Source: Georgenia satyanarayanai
GTDB taxonomy: Bacteria; Actinomycetota; Actinomycetes; Actinomycetales; Actinomycetaceae
Direction: 5' to 3'
DNA: 64,000 nt
Assembly: GCF_023715365.1 (NCBI RefSeq)
Contig: NZ_JAMBNZ010000014.1
Location: 1 to 64,000 of the forward strand
The notes beneath the pieces were generated by a model. The model was not told where the DNA came from. It searched no databases and was given only the letters and a program-made list of their open reading frames with translations. Of this stretch, positions 45,924 through 53,878 are shown piece after piece. Position 1 is the stretch's first letter, and each line of letters opens with the position of its first letter. Both the position numbers and the translations under genes were made by a program.

Positions 45924-46190
45924 CTACTGCCAGTGGGGCGGCTTGTCACGCAGGTAGCGGGCGTCGTCGGAGCCCTCGGGAAGCTCGCCCCAGGCCGCGT
46001 CGGTGTCCTCGGCGGCCCGGCTCGGGAGCACCGGCTCCTCCGCGCGGGGCCCGGGGGCGGCCGGCTGCTCCTCCGGCTCCCGCGGCGTGGGCCGGGGCGC
46101 CGGCTCGGTCGGCACGAGCGCGCCCTCCTCGCTCGCCCCCAGCCGCGTGGGTGGGGCCACCACCCGGCGGTGCCCGCCGCGCCGCCCCAT
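45924..46190 (-). CDS. Small Pro/Glu-rich protein coupled to the helicase-like gene
   Basis: 88 aa from ATG 46190, which overlaps the helicase-like stop by 1 bp (TGATG). Basic start MGRRGGHRRV, a disordered acidic/proline middle, and a conserved-looking end DDARYLRDKPPHWQ. A C-terminal PPHW tail is common in small actinobacterial proteins of unknown function. No domain recognised. Coupling suggests a partner or processing factor of the 1439-aa protein. Confidence 0.65.
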   Translation of the reverse strand: MGRRGGHRRVVAPPTRLGASEEGALVPTEPAPRPTPREPEEQPAAPGPRAEEPVLPSRAAEDTDAAWGELPEGSDDARYLRDKPPHWQ

Positions 46191-49100
46191 CAGCGGCGGC
46201 GAGCGGCGACGGTGCGCAGCACCGCGTCCACCTCGAGCCCGCGGCGGGTGAGCCCGAGCTCCTCGCGCAGGGCCTGGACGAGGGCGTCCTCGTCGCGCTC
46301 GGTGCCGTCGGCGTCGATCCACGCGGCGAGGTCGTCGAGCTCGTCGTCGGAGTAGGCACCGACGGGCAGGCCCGGCGTCACCGGCGGGCGCGGGCCGCGC
46401 TCGGCGGGCGCAGGGGCGACCGGCGCGGGCTCGAGCACCTGCTCGGCATCCGCCGGCTCGGCCGTCGGCTCGGCCGTCGGCTCGGCACCTGCCGGCTCGG
46501 TGTCCGCGGACTCACCAGGCACCGCGGGGGCGTCCACCGCAGTGGGCTCCTCGGCCACGGGCGCCTCGGCGGCCTCCGGCGTGCCGGCGCTCGGCTCGGC
46601 AGCCTCGGCGGCCGGCTCCTGCGGCGCGGCGTCCTCGTCCGTGTCCGTCACCTCGAGCGGCAGCGCCGCGGCCGGCGGCCGCACCGGGTCGGCCGCCCGG
46701 CGGCGGGAGTCGACGACGTCCAGGGCGAGCGCGACGATCGCCTCTGCCTCCCGCTGCGGGTCGGTGAAGACGGCGGTGGAGAAGGCCATGTGCACCCGCC
46801 AGCCGCGGGAGACGAGCCGCTGCACCCAGTGCCGCTCCCGGCGGCGCAGGTTGGGCTCGGCGACGTACGCGGCGTCGTCGGTGAGGACGGCTACGAGCAG
46901 CTCACCCGGCAGGTCGGGGTGCCCGATCGCAAGCGGGATCCGCACGCCGCCCTCGACGCCGTACTGCGGCACGACCGTCAGGCCCAGGCGCCACAGGCGC
47001 TCGGCGAGGTCGACGAGGAGCGGGTCGGGCGCCGTCCCCACGGCGTCGACGTCCTGCGCGGGCTGCGGGTCGGCGGCCCAGTCGACGAGATCGGCGAGGA
47101 GGAGCGGGCCCGGTGTGTGGAGCCGGCTGCGGTCGATCTCGCCCGGTCCGATGCAGGAGACGACGACGAGCCGCTCCCGGACGGCGTCGAGCGCGTCGAT
47201 GAGGCAGGCCTTGCCGTCGGGGTTGCTGACGGTGCCGAAGCTGTGGAGCACCCGGCCATGGGGAGTCTTGGCGTAGCCGAGGGTGAGGACGACCGTGTCG
47301 CGCCGCAGGCCCCCGGCACCGTCCGCGTCCACGACGACGAAGGGCTCCTCACGGTCCGCGGCGAAGAAGCGGGCCACGGCCGAGGACCCGGAGACGGCGG
47401 AGATGACTGCCTCGCGCACCCGGTCGGCGTGCCGGGCGTTGAGGGCGACGACGGCGAGCGACTGGTCCGGCGCCGTCAGAGCGTGCTCGATGACGAGGTC
47501 GACGACGCGGTCCACCTCCGCCTGGACGCTCTCGACGGCGTCGGCGCCAGGGGCCGGCATCCCGAAGCCCTCGACGAGCTCGAGGGTGATGCGGCCCGGC
47601 GACGGCGGGTCCGGCACGGGCTGGATGACGTCCTCGTAGCCGTGGGACGCGAGGAAGGCCGCGATCGACTCCTCGCGCTCGGCGCGGTCGGTGGGCAGGG
47701 TGAGGACCGGCAGGAGCGGCGCCAGCTCGGAGACGAGCCCGTCGCCGCCGCGGCGCGAGTCCCCGACGAGCACGACCTGGCTGCCGCGCGTGATCGCGCC
47801 GACGGCCTGCTCGGTCGGCAGGTGGTGGACGCCGTCGAGGATGACGAGGTCGACGCAGCGTGCGGGCGGCAGGAGCTGGGGCACGAGTACCGGCGGCACC
47901 ATCCAGCCGGGCCGGATCGCGCCGAGGAGCTCGGGGTGCCGGGCGTAGGTGCGCCGCAGGTCCACGCCGGTGCCCAGCTCGGCCTCGAGCTGCGCGGCCT
48001 CGTCGCGGCGGTCGCGGACCAGGGCCCGCAGCCGGCGGACGACGGCGCGGCGGACCGGGCCGGGCAGCGTCCGCACGTGGGCGGCGTCGAGCTCACGGAA
48101 GCGCTCGGCCAGGGCGACGAGGCCGGGACTGTCGTAGCCGGCGAGCGCCGGGTCGGTGCGCAGGATCTCCTCGAGCACGGAGGTCCACCAGGCGAGCTCG
48201 AGCTCCGCGCCGGCGAGCGCGGCGACGACGCGGCGCTCGGTGAGGTCGGCGACGAGCTCGCCGAGGCCGAGGCCCTCGAGGTCGGCGAGCACCGCGGAGC
48301 GCTCGGGCATGAGGCGGACGGCCTCGCCGTCCCCGCCGAGGGAGGTCATGCGCACGGCGAGGTCCTCAAGGGGCAGGTCGAGGAGGTCGGGCTTGCCGGC
48401 GCCCGCGCCGACGACGCCCTGGAGGGCGAGGACGTCCTTCTCGACGGCGCGCGCGTGGCGGGTCATCTCCGACAGGCCCTCGGGGAGCCGGGGCCAGCCT
48501 CCGGTGGGGCAGTGGCGGCGCCACACCTCGCGCTGCTCCTGGACGTGGACGAGCTCGGCGTGGAGGTCGGTCACGGGACGGCCGGGACGCAGGAGGTCCT
48601 TGGCCTGCTTGCGCAGCCGGCGCCGGGTGCCCCACGACATCGTGACGCCCTGCTCCTTGCGCCAGGCGCGCGTGGAGGTGGCGATGACCATGTCGGCGGC
48701 CGAGCGCTCGAAGACCTGCGGGACGAAGACGTCGAGCGCCGAGCGCACGCCGTCGAGCATCTGGAGCTGCTCGAGCCACTCGCGCAGGGTCCGGGCCGCG
48801 ATGAGGCCGGTCTCGCGGGTGGTGCGCTCGGCGTCGGCCAGGACGCCGGGCAGCTCGATGCCGGAGAGCCGCTGGGTGCGCTCGAGGGCCTGGCGGGCGG
48901 CGTCCGCGCTCTCGAGCCGGGCGCCGTACCAGGGTGTGTCGTGCGGGCGCAGGTCGAAGGCACCGAGGGAGGCCGCCCGAACGAGGCGTTCCCGGGCGTG
49001 CTCGCGACGGTCACCGGCGAGCTCGCGGACGGTGTCGGCGGAGAGCCGCACCTCGGTCCGGGGCCCCGGCCGGGCCGCCGTGAGCTCGGCGAGCGCGAGC

Positions 49101-50509
49101 AGCGCGGCGTGCGCCGAGCAGCCCCACGGCTGACGGGAGGTGTGGAGGGCAGTGACGTAGGCAGCGAGCCGCTCACGCACGGAAACGAGCTCGGCGCGGA
49201 CGGCACGGACCGTGTCCACCTCGCTCGGCGGCTCCTCGACGGCGAGCCCGGCGCGCAGCTCCTGCGGCGCGCTGGCGCGCCACCCGGTGTCGGTGGACAG
49301 GTCGAGGACGAGCTCGCGCAGCCCGAGGCGGTCCAGCTCCTCGACGAGCGCGCGTCCCACGCGCCGCGTCCCGGGCACGTAGAGGACCCGCCGGCCCGAG
49401 GCGACGGCGTCGGTGACGACGGCGGCGAGCGTCGCCGGCACGTCGGCCCCGGGGGGCGCGTCGATGAAGACGTCGGTGCCGGCGGCAACGGCGTCGATGA
49501 CCCGCTGCTGGTCGGGGTCCAGGTCCCCGACACCGCGCTCGGCCTGGGGCTGGCGGTCGGCGCCCGCCCGCTCGGGCAGGACGCGGTCGAGCGCGGCGCG
49601 CGCGTCCTCGTCGCCGGCGAGCGCGGCGACGACGTCGTGGCCGACGAGGTCGTCGTGCATGGCCTCGAGGTCTTCGACGAGCACCTGGCCCGGGTGGACG
49701 AAGGGGCCGATGAGGACCCGCTCCTCGAGGGTGAAGTCGGGCAGGTGCTCCTCGCCGAGCAGGGAGATCCGCCCGAGGGTGGCGCGCGGGGAGAAGCCGT
49801 CGGGGGTGAGGGCGCCGGCGGCGATGGCGTGGAGGTCGGCGGACACCCCGTGCGAGCGCAGCGCCCGCACGAGGACGGTGTTGAGGTCCACCGCCGGCTC
49901 CAGCTCCAGGTCGAGGTCCGCGACCTGACCGCCACGCGGCGTCAGGCGCACGGGACGCAGCAGGACGGGCGCACGGACGGTGCGCGGCTCGGCGGGCGCG
50001 GTGGCTCCCTCGCCCCCGGCGACGGATGCCGGGGTGGCGCTGTCGTCGCCGATGACGGGCACGGGGGGCGGCACCTCGGTCCACGTGGCGATGCCGGCCG
50101 CGAGGTAGGTGGGGGCCACGCCGTAGCGCTGGGCGAGCTCGTCGGTGCGGGCGACGACGGTGCGGGCCGAGCGGCGGGCCGCGACGAGCGCGCCACCCTC
50201 GCGCACGAGGTTGGACAGCCGGGTGGCGCGGCCGGAGTAGAGCTGGGCGATCCCGGAGGGGTGCGCGGCCGTGAGGTCGATGACGGCCTCACCGAGCATG
50301 GCGACGTCCGAGAGGGCACTGGCACCGCTGAGTGCGACGAGACGCTCACGCCACTGCTGGGCAGCGTCCTCGACGGTGCGGCCGCGGGCACTGGTGGCGG
50401 AGTCTGGCTCGCCGCTCCCGGAGCGGCCGCCGACGAGGCCGACAGGACCCGGTCCGCCGCTGCGGCGGGGCCCCGCGGGAGGCCGGGCGAAGAGCGGTGA
50501 GGGGGTCAT
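46190..50509 (-). CDS. Giant SF1-helicase-like protein with degenerate ATPase motifs and a C-terminal nuclease-like domain
   Basis: 1439 aa from ATG 50509 (TAGCGT-N6-ATG; GTG 50512 is in frame). N-terminal DUF4011-like region (WRERLVALSGASALSDVAML...), then a superfamily I helicase core starting LDPDQQRVIDAVAAGTDVFI. The P-loop reads DAPPGADVPATLAA: no GKS/T. The Walker B position reads VILDGVHHL in place of DEAH/DEAS-like motifs, while motif III VVLVGDSRR is kept. The last third has a Vsr/REase-like fold (RIPLAIGHPDLPGELLVAVLTDDAAYVAEP...RLVSRGWRVHMAFSTAVF) and an acidic Ala/Pro/Glu tail. Probably a DNA- or RNA-binding protein without ATPase; function unknown. Confidence 0.75.
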   Translation of the reverse strand: MTPSPLFARPPAGPRRSGGPGPVGLVGGRSGSGEPDSATSARGRTVEDAAQQWRERLVALSGASALSDVAMLGEAVIDLTAAHPSGIAQLYSGRATRLSNLVREGGALVAARRSARTVVARTDELAQRYGVAPTYLAAGIATWTEVPPPVPVIGDDSATPASVAGGEGATAPAEPRTVRAPVLLRPVRLTPRGGQVADLDLELEPAVDLNTVLVRALRSHGVSADLHAIAAGALTPDGFSPRATLGRISLLGEEHLPDFTLEERVLIGPFVHPGQVLVEDLEAMHDDLVGHDVVAALAGDEDARAALDRVLPERAGADRQPQAERGVGDLDPDQQRVIDAVAAGTDVFIDAPPGADVPATLAAVVTDAVASGRRVLYVPGTRRVGRALVEELDRLGLRELVLDLSTDTGWRASAPQELRAGLAVEEPPSEVDTVRAVRAELVSVRERLAAYVTALHTSRQPWGCSAHAALLALAELTAARPGPRTEVRLSADTVRELAGDRREHARERLVRAASLGAFDLRPHDTPWYGARLESADAARQALERTQRLSGIELPGVLADAERTTRETGLIAARTLREWLEQLQMLDGVRSALDVFVPQVFERSAADMVIATSTRAWRKEQGVTMSWGTRRRLRKQAKDLLRPGRPVTDLHAELVHVQEQREVWRRHCPTGGWPRLPEGLSEMTRHARAVEKDVLALQGVVGAGAGKPDLLDLPLEDLAVRMTSLGGDGEAVRLMPERSAVLADLEGLGLGELVADLTERRVVAALAGAELELAWWTSVLEEILRTDPALAGYDSPGLVALAERFRELDAAHVRTLPGPVRRAVVRRLRALVRDRRDEAAQLEAELGTGVDLRRTYARHPELLGAIRPGWMVPPVLVPQLLPPARCVDLVILDGVHHLPTEQAVGAITRGSQVVLVGDSRRGGDGLVSELAPLLPVLTLPTDRAEREESIAAFLASHGYEDVIQPVPDPPSPGRITLELVEGFGMPAPGADAVESVQAEVDRVVDLVIEHALTAPDQSLAVVALNARHADRVREAVISAVSGSSAVARFFAADREEPFVVVDADGAGGLRRDTVVLTLGYAKTPHGRVLHSFGTVSNPDGKACLIDALDAVRERLVVVSCIGPGEIDRSRLHTPGPLLLADLVDWAADPQPAQDVDAVGTAPDPLLVDLAERLWRLGLTVVPQYGVEGGVRIPLAIGHPDLPGELLVAVLTDDAAYVAEPNLRRRERHWVQRLVSRGWRVHMAFSTAVFTDPQREAEAIVALALDVVDSRRRAADPVRPPAAALPLEVTDTDEDAAPQEPAAEAAEPSAGTPEAAEAPVAEEPTAVDAPAVPGESADTEPAGAEPTAEPTAEPADAEQVLEPAPVAPAPAERGPRPPVTPGLPVGAYSDDELDDLAAWIDADGTERDEDALVQALREELGLTRRGLEVDAVLRTVAARRR

Positions 50510-50584
50510 CACCCCACGCTAACCAGCGCCACGCCGCCGGTCCGTGCGACCCGCCGGAGCGGGCGACTTCACCGGGAGATAGAG

Positions 50585-50625
50585 ATAGGGCGTGACGCAC
50601 ACGGGGGGCAGGCGTCACGCCCTAT
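50585..50625. terminator. Perfect 14-bp hairpin upstream of the helicase-like gene
   Basis: ATAGGGCGTGACGC (50585-50598) and GCGTCACGCCCTAT (50612-50625), 13-nt loop. It lies 111 bp past the tRNA-Arg 3' end on the tRNA's strand and 76 bp before the helicase-like gene, so it likely terminates tRNA transcription. Confidence 0.7.
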
Positions 50626-50684
50626 GAGCAGTATCCTGCTCCACCTTTGGGCGGAGCGCAAGGCCCAACCTCCGTACAGTTTCT

Positions 50685-50700
50685 TGTGAGGTACGTCACA
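50685..50700. promoter_or_regulatory. Perfect CRP/GlxR-type site
   Basis: TGTGAGGTACGTCACA fits TGTGANNTANNTCACA, the cAMP-sensing GlxR/CRP consensus of actinobacteria. It lies 35 bp downstream of tRNA-Arg and 176 bp upstream of the helicase-like gene. No ORF starts between; the target is unclear. Confidence 0.55.
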
Positions 50701-50735
50701 GCCCCTCAGGGTCGCGGCACGGGGCCGCGGAGCGG

Positions 50736-50808
50736 TGCCTCCGGGCAGATTCGAACTGCCGACACCCGCTTTAGGAGAGCGGTGCTCTATCCCCTGAGCT
50801 ACGGAGGC
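50736..50808 (-). tRNA. tRNA-Arg (anticodon CCT)
   Basis: 73 nt, no encoded CCA (reads CCG). Acceptor GCCTCCG/CGGAGGC, D-arm GCTCAGGGGATAGAGC, anticodon stem CCGCT/AGCGG with loop CTCCTAA (CCU), T-arm CGGCAGTTCGAATCTGCCC. Reads the rare codon AGG. Confidence 0.95.
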
Positions 50809-50863
50809 GGGGCGGACCCAGCGTACTCGGCGGGCCGGGCCGGACGCACATAGGCTCTGGGGC

Positions 50864-51316
50864 ATGGCCAGCCGCACGCTCGACCTGCCGCAGGAGTGGG
50901 CCTACGCCGTCGTCACCGCCGCCCGGCACCACGGCCGCTGGATCCCGCTCACCCGCGTGGACGCACCGGCCCGGGCGCTGCGCGCGGGCGACGAGGTGGT
51001 GGGCAGGTCCGCGCTCGTGCTCGTCGACCGGATGCGCGTCACCCACGCCGATGCCCCCCACGAGTTGCGGTTGGTGAAGACGGGGCCGCTGCTGCTCGGG
51101 GAGGTCGTCATCACGGTGCGGCCCGACGGGCCCGCGCGCGCCGTCGTCGACTGGGCCGAGGACGGCGTCCACCTGCGCGGCCCCCTCCCCCGCCGGCTGA
51201 CCGCCGCGCTGCTGCGCCCCTCCCTCGAGGCGATGACCGCCCTCGCGCTGTGGCGCATCGATCGCTCCGTCCACCGTCAGCGCCGCCGCCGGTACCCATC
51301 GAAGCTGCGCGGCTGA
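50864..51316 (+). CDS. SRPBCC-like small protein
   Basis: 150 aa from ATG 50864 (TAGGCT-N7-ATG, leaderless). Start-domain-like pattern: W-Y-A-V-V followed by W-I-P-L-T-R, an alternating beta region, and a long C-terminal helix (TAALLRPSLEAMTALALWRIDRSVH). Resembles the polyketide cyclase/SRPBCC lipid-binding fold. Ligand unknown. Its last 40 bp overlap the convergent metZ 3' end. Confidence 0.7.
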   Translation: MASRTLDLPQEWAYAVVTAARHHGRWIPLTRVDAPARALRAGDEVVGRSALVLVDRMRVTHADAPHELRLVKTGPLLLGEVVITVRPDGPARAVVDWAEDGVHLRGPLPRRLTAALLRPSLEAMTALALWRIDRSVHRQRRRRYPSKLRG

Positions 51317-52638
51317 TCCTGCTTTTCCGCTGCAGTTCCTGCGGCGGGGTGCGGGCGGGCGGCGGCGCTGGCGGGCGGGCGTCCGGTGGCGGGGACGGCG
51401 GCGAGCGCTTGGGCGATGTCGGTGCGCAGGTCGGCGAGCTCCTCCAGTCCCACCGACAGCCGCACGGTCGCGTCGCTGATGCCCACGCGGGCGCGGCCGT
51501 CGGGGCCCAGGCGCCGGTGCGTCGTCGTCGCGGGGTGGGTGACCATCGACTTCGCGTCGCCGAGGTTGTTGGAGATGAGGACGAGGCGCAGGGCGTCGAG
51601 GAACGCGAAGGTCTCCTCGCGGCTCGCCGGCCGCCCGCCGACGGCGACGTCGAAGGTGACGACGCTGCCCCCGCCGCTCATCTGCGCGCGGGCGAGCTCC
51701 GCCTGCGGGTGGGAGTCGAGGAAGGGGTGGCGCACCCGGCCCACCCGCGGGAGCGTCTCCAGCCATCGCGCCAGCTCGAGGGCGGCGTCGCTCTGGGCGC
51801 GCATCCGCAGCGGCAGCGTCTCCAGGCCCTTGAGGAGCACCCACGCGTTGAAGGGGCTGAGGGACGGCCCCGTGGTCCGCAGCACGAGCCGCAGCGGCCC
51901 CTCGACGAACTCTCGGCTGCCGAGGACGGCCCCGCCCATCGTGCGCCCCTGGCCGTCGATGTGCTTGGTGGCCGAGTAGACCACGACGTCGGCCCCCTGG
52001 GGCAGCACACGCTGCAGCACCGGGGTGGCGAAGACGTTGTCGACGACGACGACGGCGCCCGCCGCGTGGGCGAGTGCGCTCACACCGGCGACGTCGACGA
52101 TGTCCTGCATCGGGTTGGACGGCGTCTCGAAGAGGACGACGTCGGCCGGGGTGGCCAGCGCCCGACGCCAGTCCTCGAGGTCGTGCGCGTCGACGTAGTC
52201 GGTGACCACGCCCCAGCCGGCGAGGATGTCCTCGAGGAGCGTGATCGTCGAGCCGAAGACCGCCCGGCCCACGACCACCCGGGACCCGCTGCGCACGAGC
52301 GCCGCGAGCGTGGAGAAGACGGCGGACATCCCCGTGGCCGTGGCGGCACAGGCCTCCGCGCCCTCCAGCGCGCGCAGCCGCTCCTCGAAGGTGCGCACCG
52401 TGGGGTTCTCGTAGCGGCTGTAGGTGAAGCGGTCCGCCTCCCCGTCAAAGGCCGCCTCGGCGTCGGCCGCGGCCGCGTAGACGAAGCCCTGGGTGAGGAA
52501 GAGGGCCTCGGAGGTCTCGTGGAAGCCGGTGCGCTCGTGCCCGGCGTGGACCGCCCGGGTCGCGCTGCCCCACGTCGGGTCGGGGTCGGGGTACCCGCCG
52601 GGGCCGGGACAGGCGGGGCGGGTGGTCGAGGTCGTCAT
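51277..52638 (-). CDS. metZ: O-succinylhomoserine/O-acetylhomoserine sulfhydrylase
   Basis: 453 aa from ATG 52638 with GGAGGA ribosome-binding site. PLP enzyme of the Cys/Met metabolism family that makes homocysteine from activated homoserine and sulfide. PLP lysine in VVYSATKHIDGQGRTMGG, Asp in VVVDNVFATPVLQ, and the RYENPTVRTFEERL motif. The YSATKHIDGQGR sequence is typical of MetZ rather than MetB or MetY. Under a SAM riboswitch directly upstream. The C-terminal ~35 residues are an Ala/Pro/Arg extension overlapping the convergent gene. Confidence 0.92.
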   Translation of the reverse strand: MTTSTTRPACPGPGGYPDPDPTWGSATRAVHAGHERTGFHETSEALFLTQGFVYAAAADAEAAFDGEADRFTYSRYENPTVRTFEERLRALEGAEACAATATGMSAVFSTLAALVRSGSRVVVGRAVFGSTITLLEDILAGWGVVTDYVDAHDLEDWRRALATPADVVLFETPSNPMQDIVDVAGVSALAHAAGAVVVVDNVFATPVLQRVLPQGADVVVYSATKHIDGQGRTMGGAVLGSREFVEGPLRLVLRTTGPSLSPFNAWVLLKGLETLPLRMRAQSDAALELARWLETLPRVGRVRHPFLDSHPQAELARAQMSGGGSVVTFDVAVGGRPASREETFAFLDALRLVLISNNLGDAKSMVTHPATTTHRRLGPDGRARVGISDATVRLSVGLEELADLRTDIAQALAAVPATGRPPASAAARPHPAAGTAAEKQDQPRSFDGYRRRR

Positions 52639-52645
52639 GGTTCCT

Positions 52646-52740
52646 CCATCGCGTCCTGGCGGGAGCACCCGTGGGCCGGGTTGCTGCAGCGTCGACGAGC
52701 CAGGTCTCTCGGCTGCTCTGGATGGTTCCCGGCGATGCTA
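52646..52740 (-). promoter_or_regulatory. SAM riboswitch (SAM-I class) and promoter of metZ
   Basis: A TAGCAT -10 box (52740-52735) puts transcription start near 52728. The leader reads ATCCAGAG...CCGAGAGACCTGGCTCG...GCAGCAACC...GGGTGCTCCCGCCAGGA, matching the SAM-I consensus elements (AGAG, GAGGGAC, GGCAACC, GGUGCxAA..CC..CAG). P1 pairs CCATC (52725-52721) with GATGG (52650-52646), and the latter touches the GGAGGA ribosome-binding site, so SAM binding should block translation. The ~240 bp further upstream to the next gene show nothing recognisable beyond that gene's own promoter region. Confidence 0.85.
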
Positions 52741-52981
52741 ACCACGCCGCGGGCGCCCGGGCCCGCGCCGCCGGCGCCCGTCCCAGCACCCGGACGACCG
52801 GCCGACCTCACGGCCCCGGGATGAGACTCCCGGGCTCCCTCCTTCGCAGGACCGCGCGCGCGACGGCTCCTCCCGATGGCGCCTGCGATGGGCTCTTCTC
52901 CCCATGGTCACGGCCCTGTCGGCCCGTGAGGATGAGCGGTGAAGGCATGGGTGGTCACCCGGTGCCAGAACGGGGGGCACG

Positions 52982-53878
52982 ATGTCCGCGCAGACAGTTC
53001 AGCAGGGGCGCCAGAGCCGCAGCAGGGTGGCCCACTTCCGCCTGGACGTCGCGGAGTGGACGGTGCTGCGCCGTGCCCTCCTCTCCCGCGTCCCCGGTGC
53101 GGTGACGCCCGCCGGCTTCGCGCCCGAGTCCTTCGGCCTGGACCCTGACGAGCCGCTCACCCCCGGCGAGCGCGCACGCGCCTGGGCGAGCCTCCAGCTG
53201 CGCGGCCTGGCTACCCACACCCCCGAGCGCGATGACGTCACCGGGCTCACGCCGTCGTGCGTGCTCGGGATGCTCATGCTGCTCGAGTCCGACGTCCGCG
53301 TCGACGTCTCCTCCTGGTCCGGGGACGTCGTCGTCAACGAGGCCGTCGCGTGGAGCGCCGGGCGTACCGCCGCGCTCGCCCGCCGTCGGCGCATGGTGCG
53401 CTCACCGGGAGGGGAGACGGTGCTCGAGCAGGAGCCCGTCGTCGAGGTCTCCCTGTCCGCCGCCGGAGGGCTGCTGGCGCAGGTGACGCGTGCGCTGCCC
53501 CACCACGTGGGCGGCCGGCCCGCCGACCGCTCCCCCGTACGCGTCGGCTGGCCAGAGTCGGCCGCCATCGCCCAGGCGCTGCGGCTGGGCCGTGAGGACG
53601 TCGCGCTCCACCTGTCGGGCCTTCCCGCCTCGGCCCTGTCCGTGCTCGGCGCCGTCTCCACCGACCTCACCGGAGGGGCCTGCGTCAGCGCGGCCCGCCG
53701 GCACGATGACGGCGCCCTGGCCTTCCACGGCGTGTGGCTGTGGACGGAGGCGGACGTCGTCGAGCTCGTCGACGCGACGACGCACGGCGTCACCCTGCGC
53801 CGCACCGATCTCCTGCGCGTCCGCAACGGCCTGCTCACCGCGCTGACCGGCCTCCTCCACGCCGAGGAGGTGCTGTGA
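52982..53878 (+). CDS. EspG-like chaperone candidate (type VII-associated)
   Basis: 298 aa, no signal or membrane segment. The pattern FRLDVAEWTVLRRALLSRVPG, then RAWASLQLRGLATHTPE, SCVLGMLMLLESDVRVDVSSW and AAGGLLAQVTRALPHH resembles the helix-strand layout of mycobacterial EspG proteins, cytosolic chaperones for type VII substrates. Similarity is by pattern only. It heads a four-gene unit; its stop overlaps the hydrolase start (GTGA). Confidence 0.55.
   Translation: MSAQTVQQGRQSRSRVAHFRLDVAEWTVLRRALLSRVPGAVTPAGFAPESFGLDPDEPLTPGERARAWASLQLRGLATHTPERDDVTGLTPSCVLGMLMLLESDVRVDVSSWSGDVVVNEAVAWSAGRTAALARRRRMVRSPGGETVLEQEPVVEVSLSAAGGLLAQVTRALPHHVGGRPADRSPVRVGWPESAAIAQALRLGREDVALHLSGLPASALSVLGAVSTDLTGGACVSAARRHDDGALAFHGVWLWTEADVVELVDATTHGVTLRRTDLLRVRNGLLTALTGLLHAEEVL

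Noticed and set aside
46151-50500. A 1449-codon open frame on the plus strand opposite the helicase-like gene
   Set aside because: Gly/Asp/Arg/Glu-rich with no domain; typical of the complement of a GC-rich coding gene. The minus strand shows real motifs and coupling.
50647-50853. Plus-strand frame reading ...QIRTADTRFRRAVLYPLSYGG
   Set aside because: Antisense of tRNA-Arg, same artefact.
52671-53105. Plus-strand frame across the metZ leader
   Set aside because: It overlaps the SAM riboswitch and the start of the EspG-like gene, has no ribosome-binding site and no recognisable domain.
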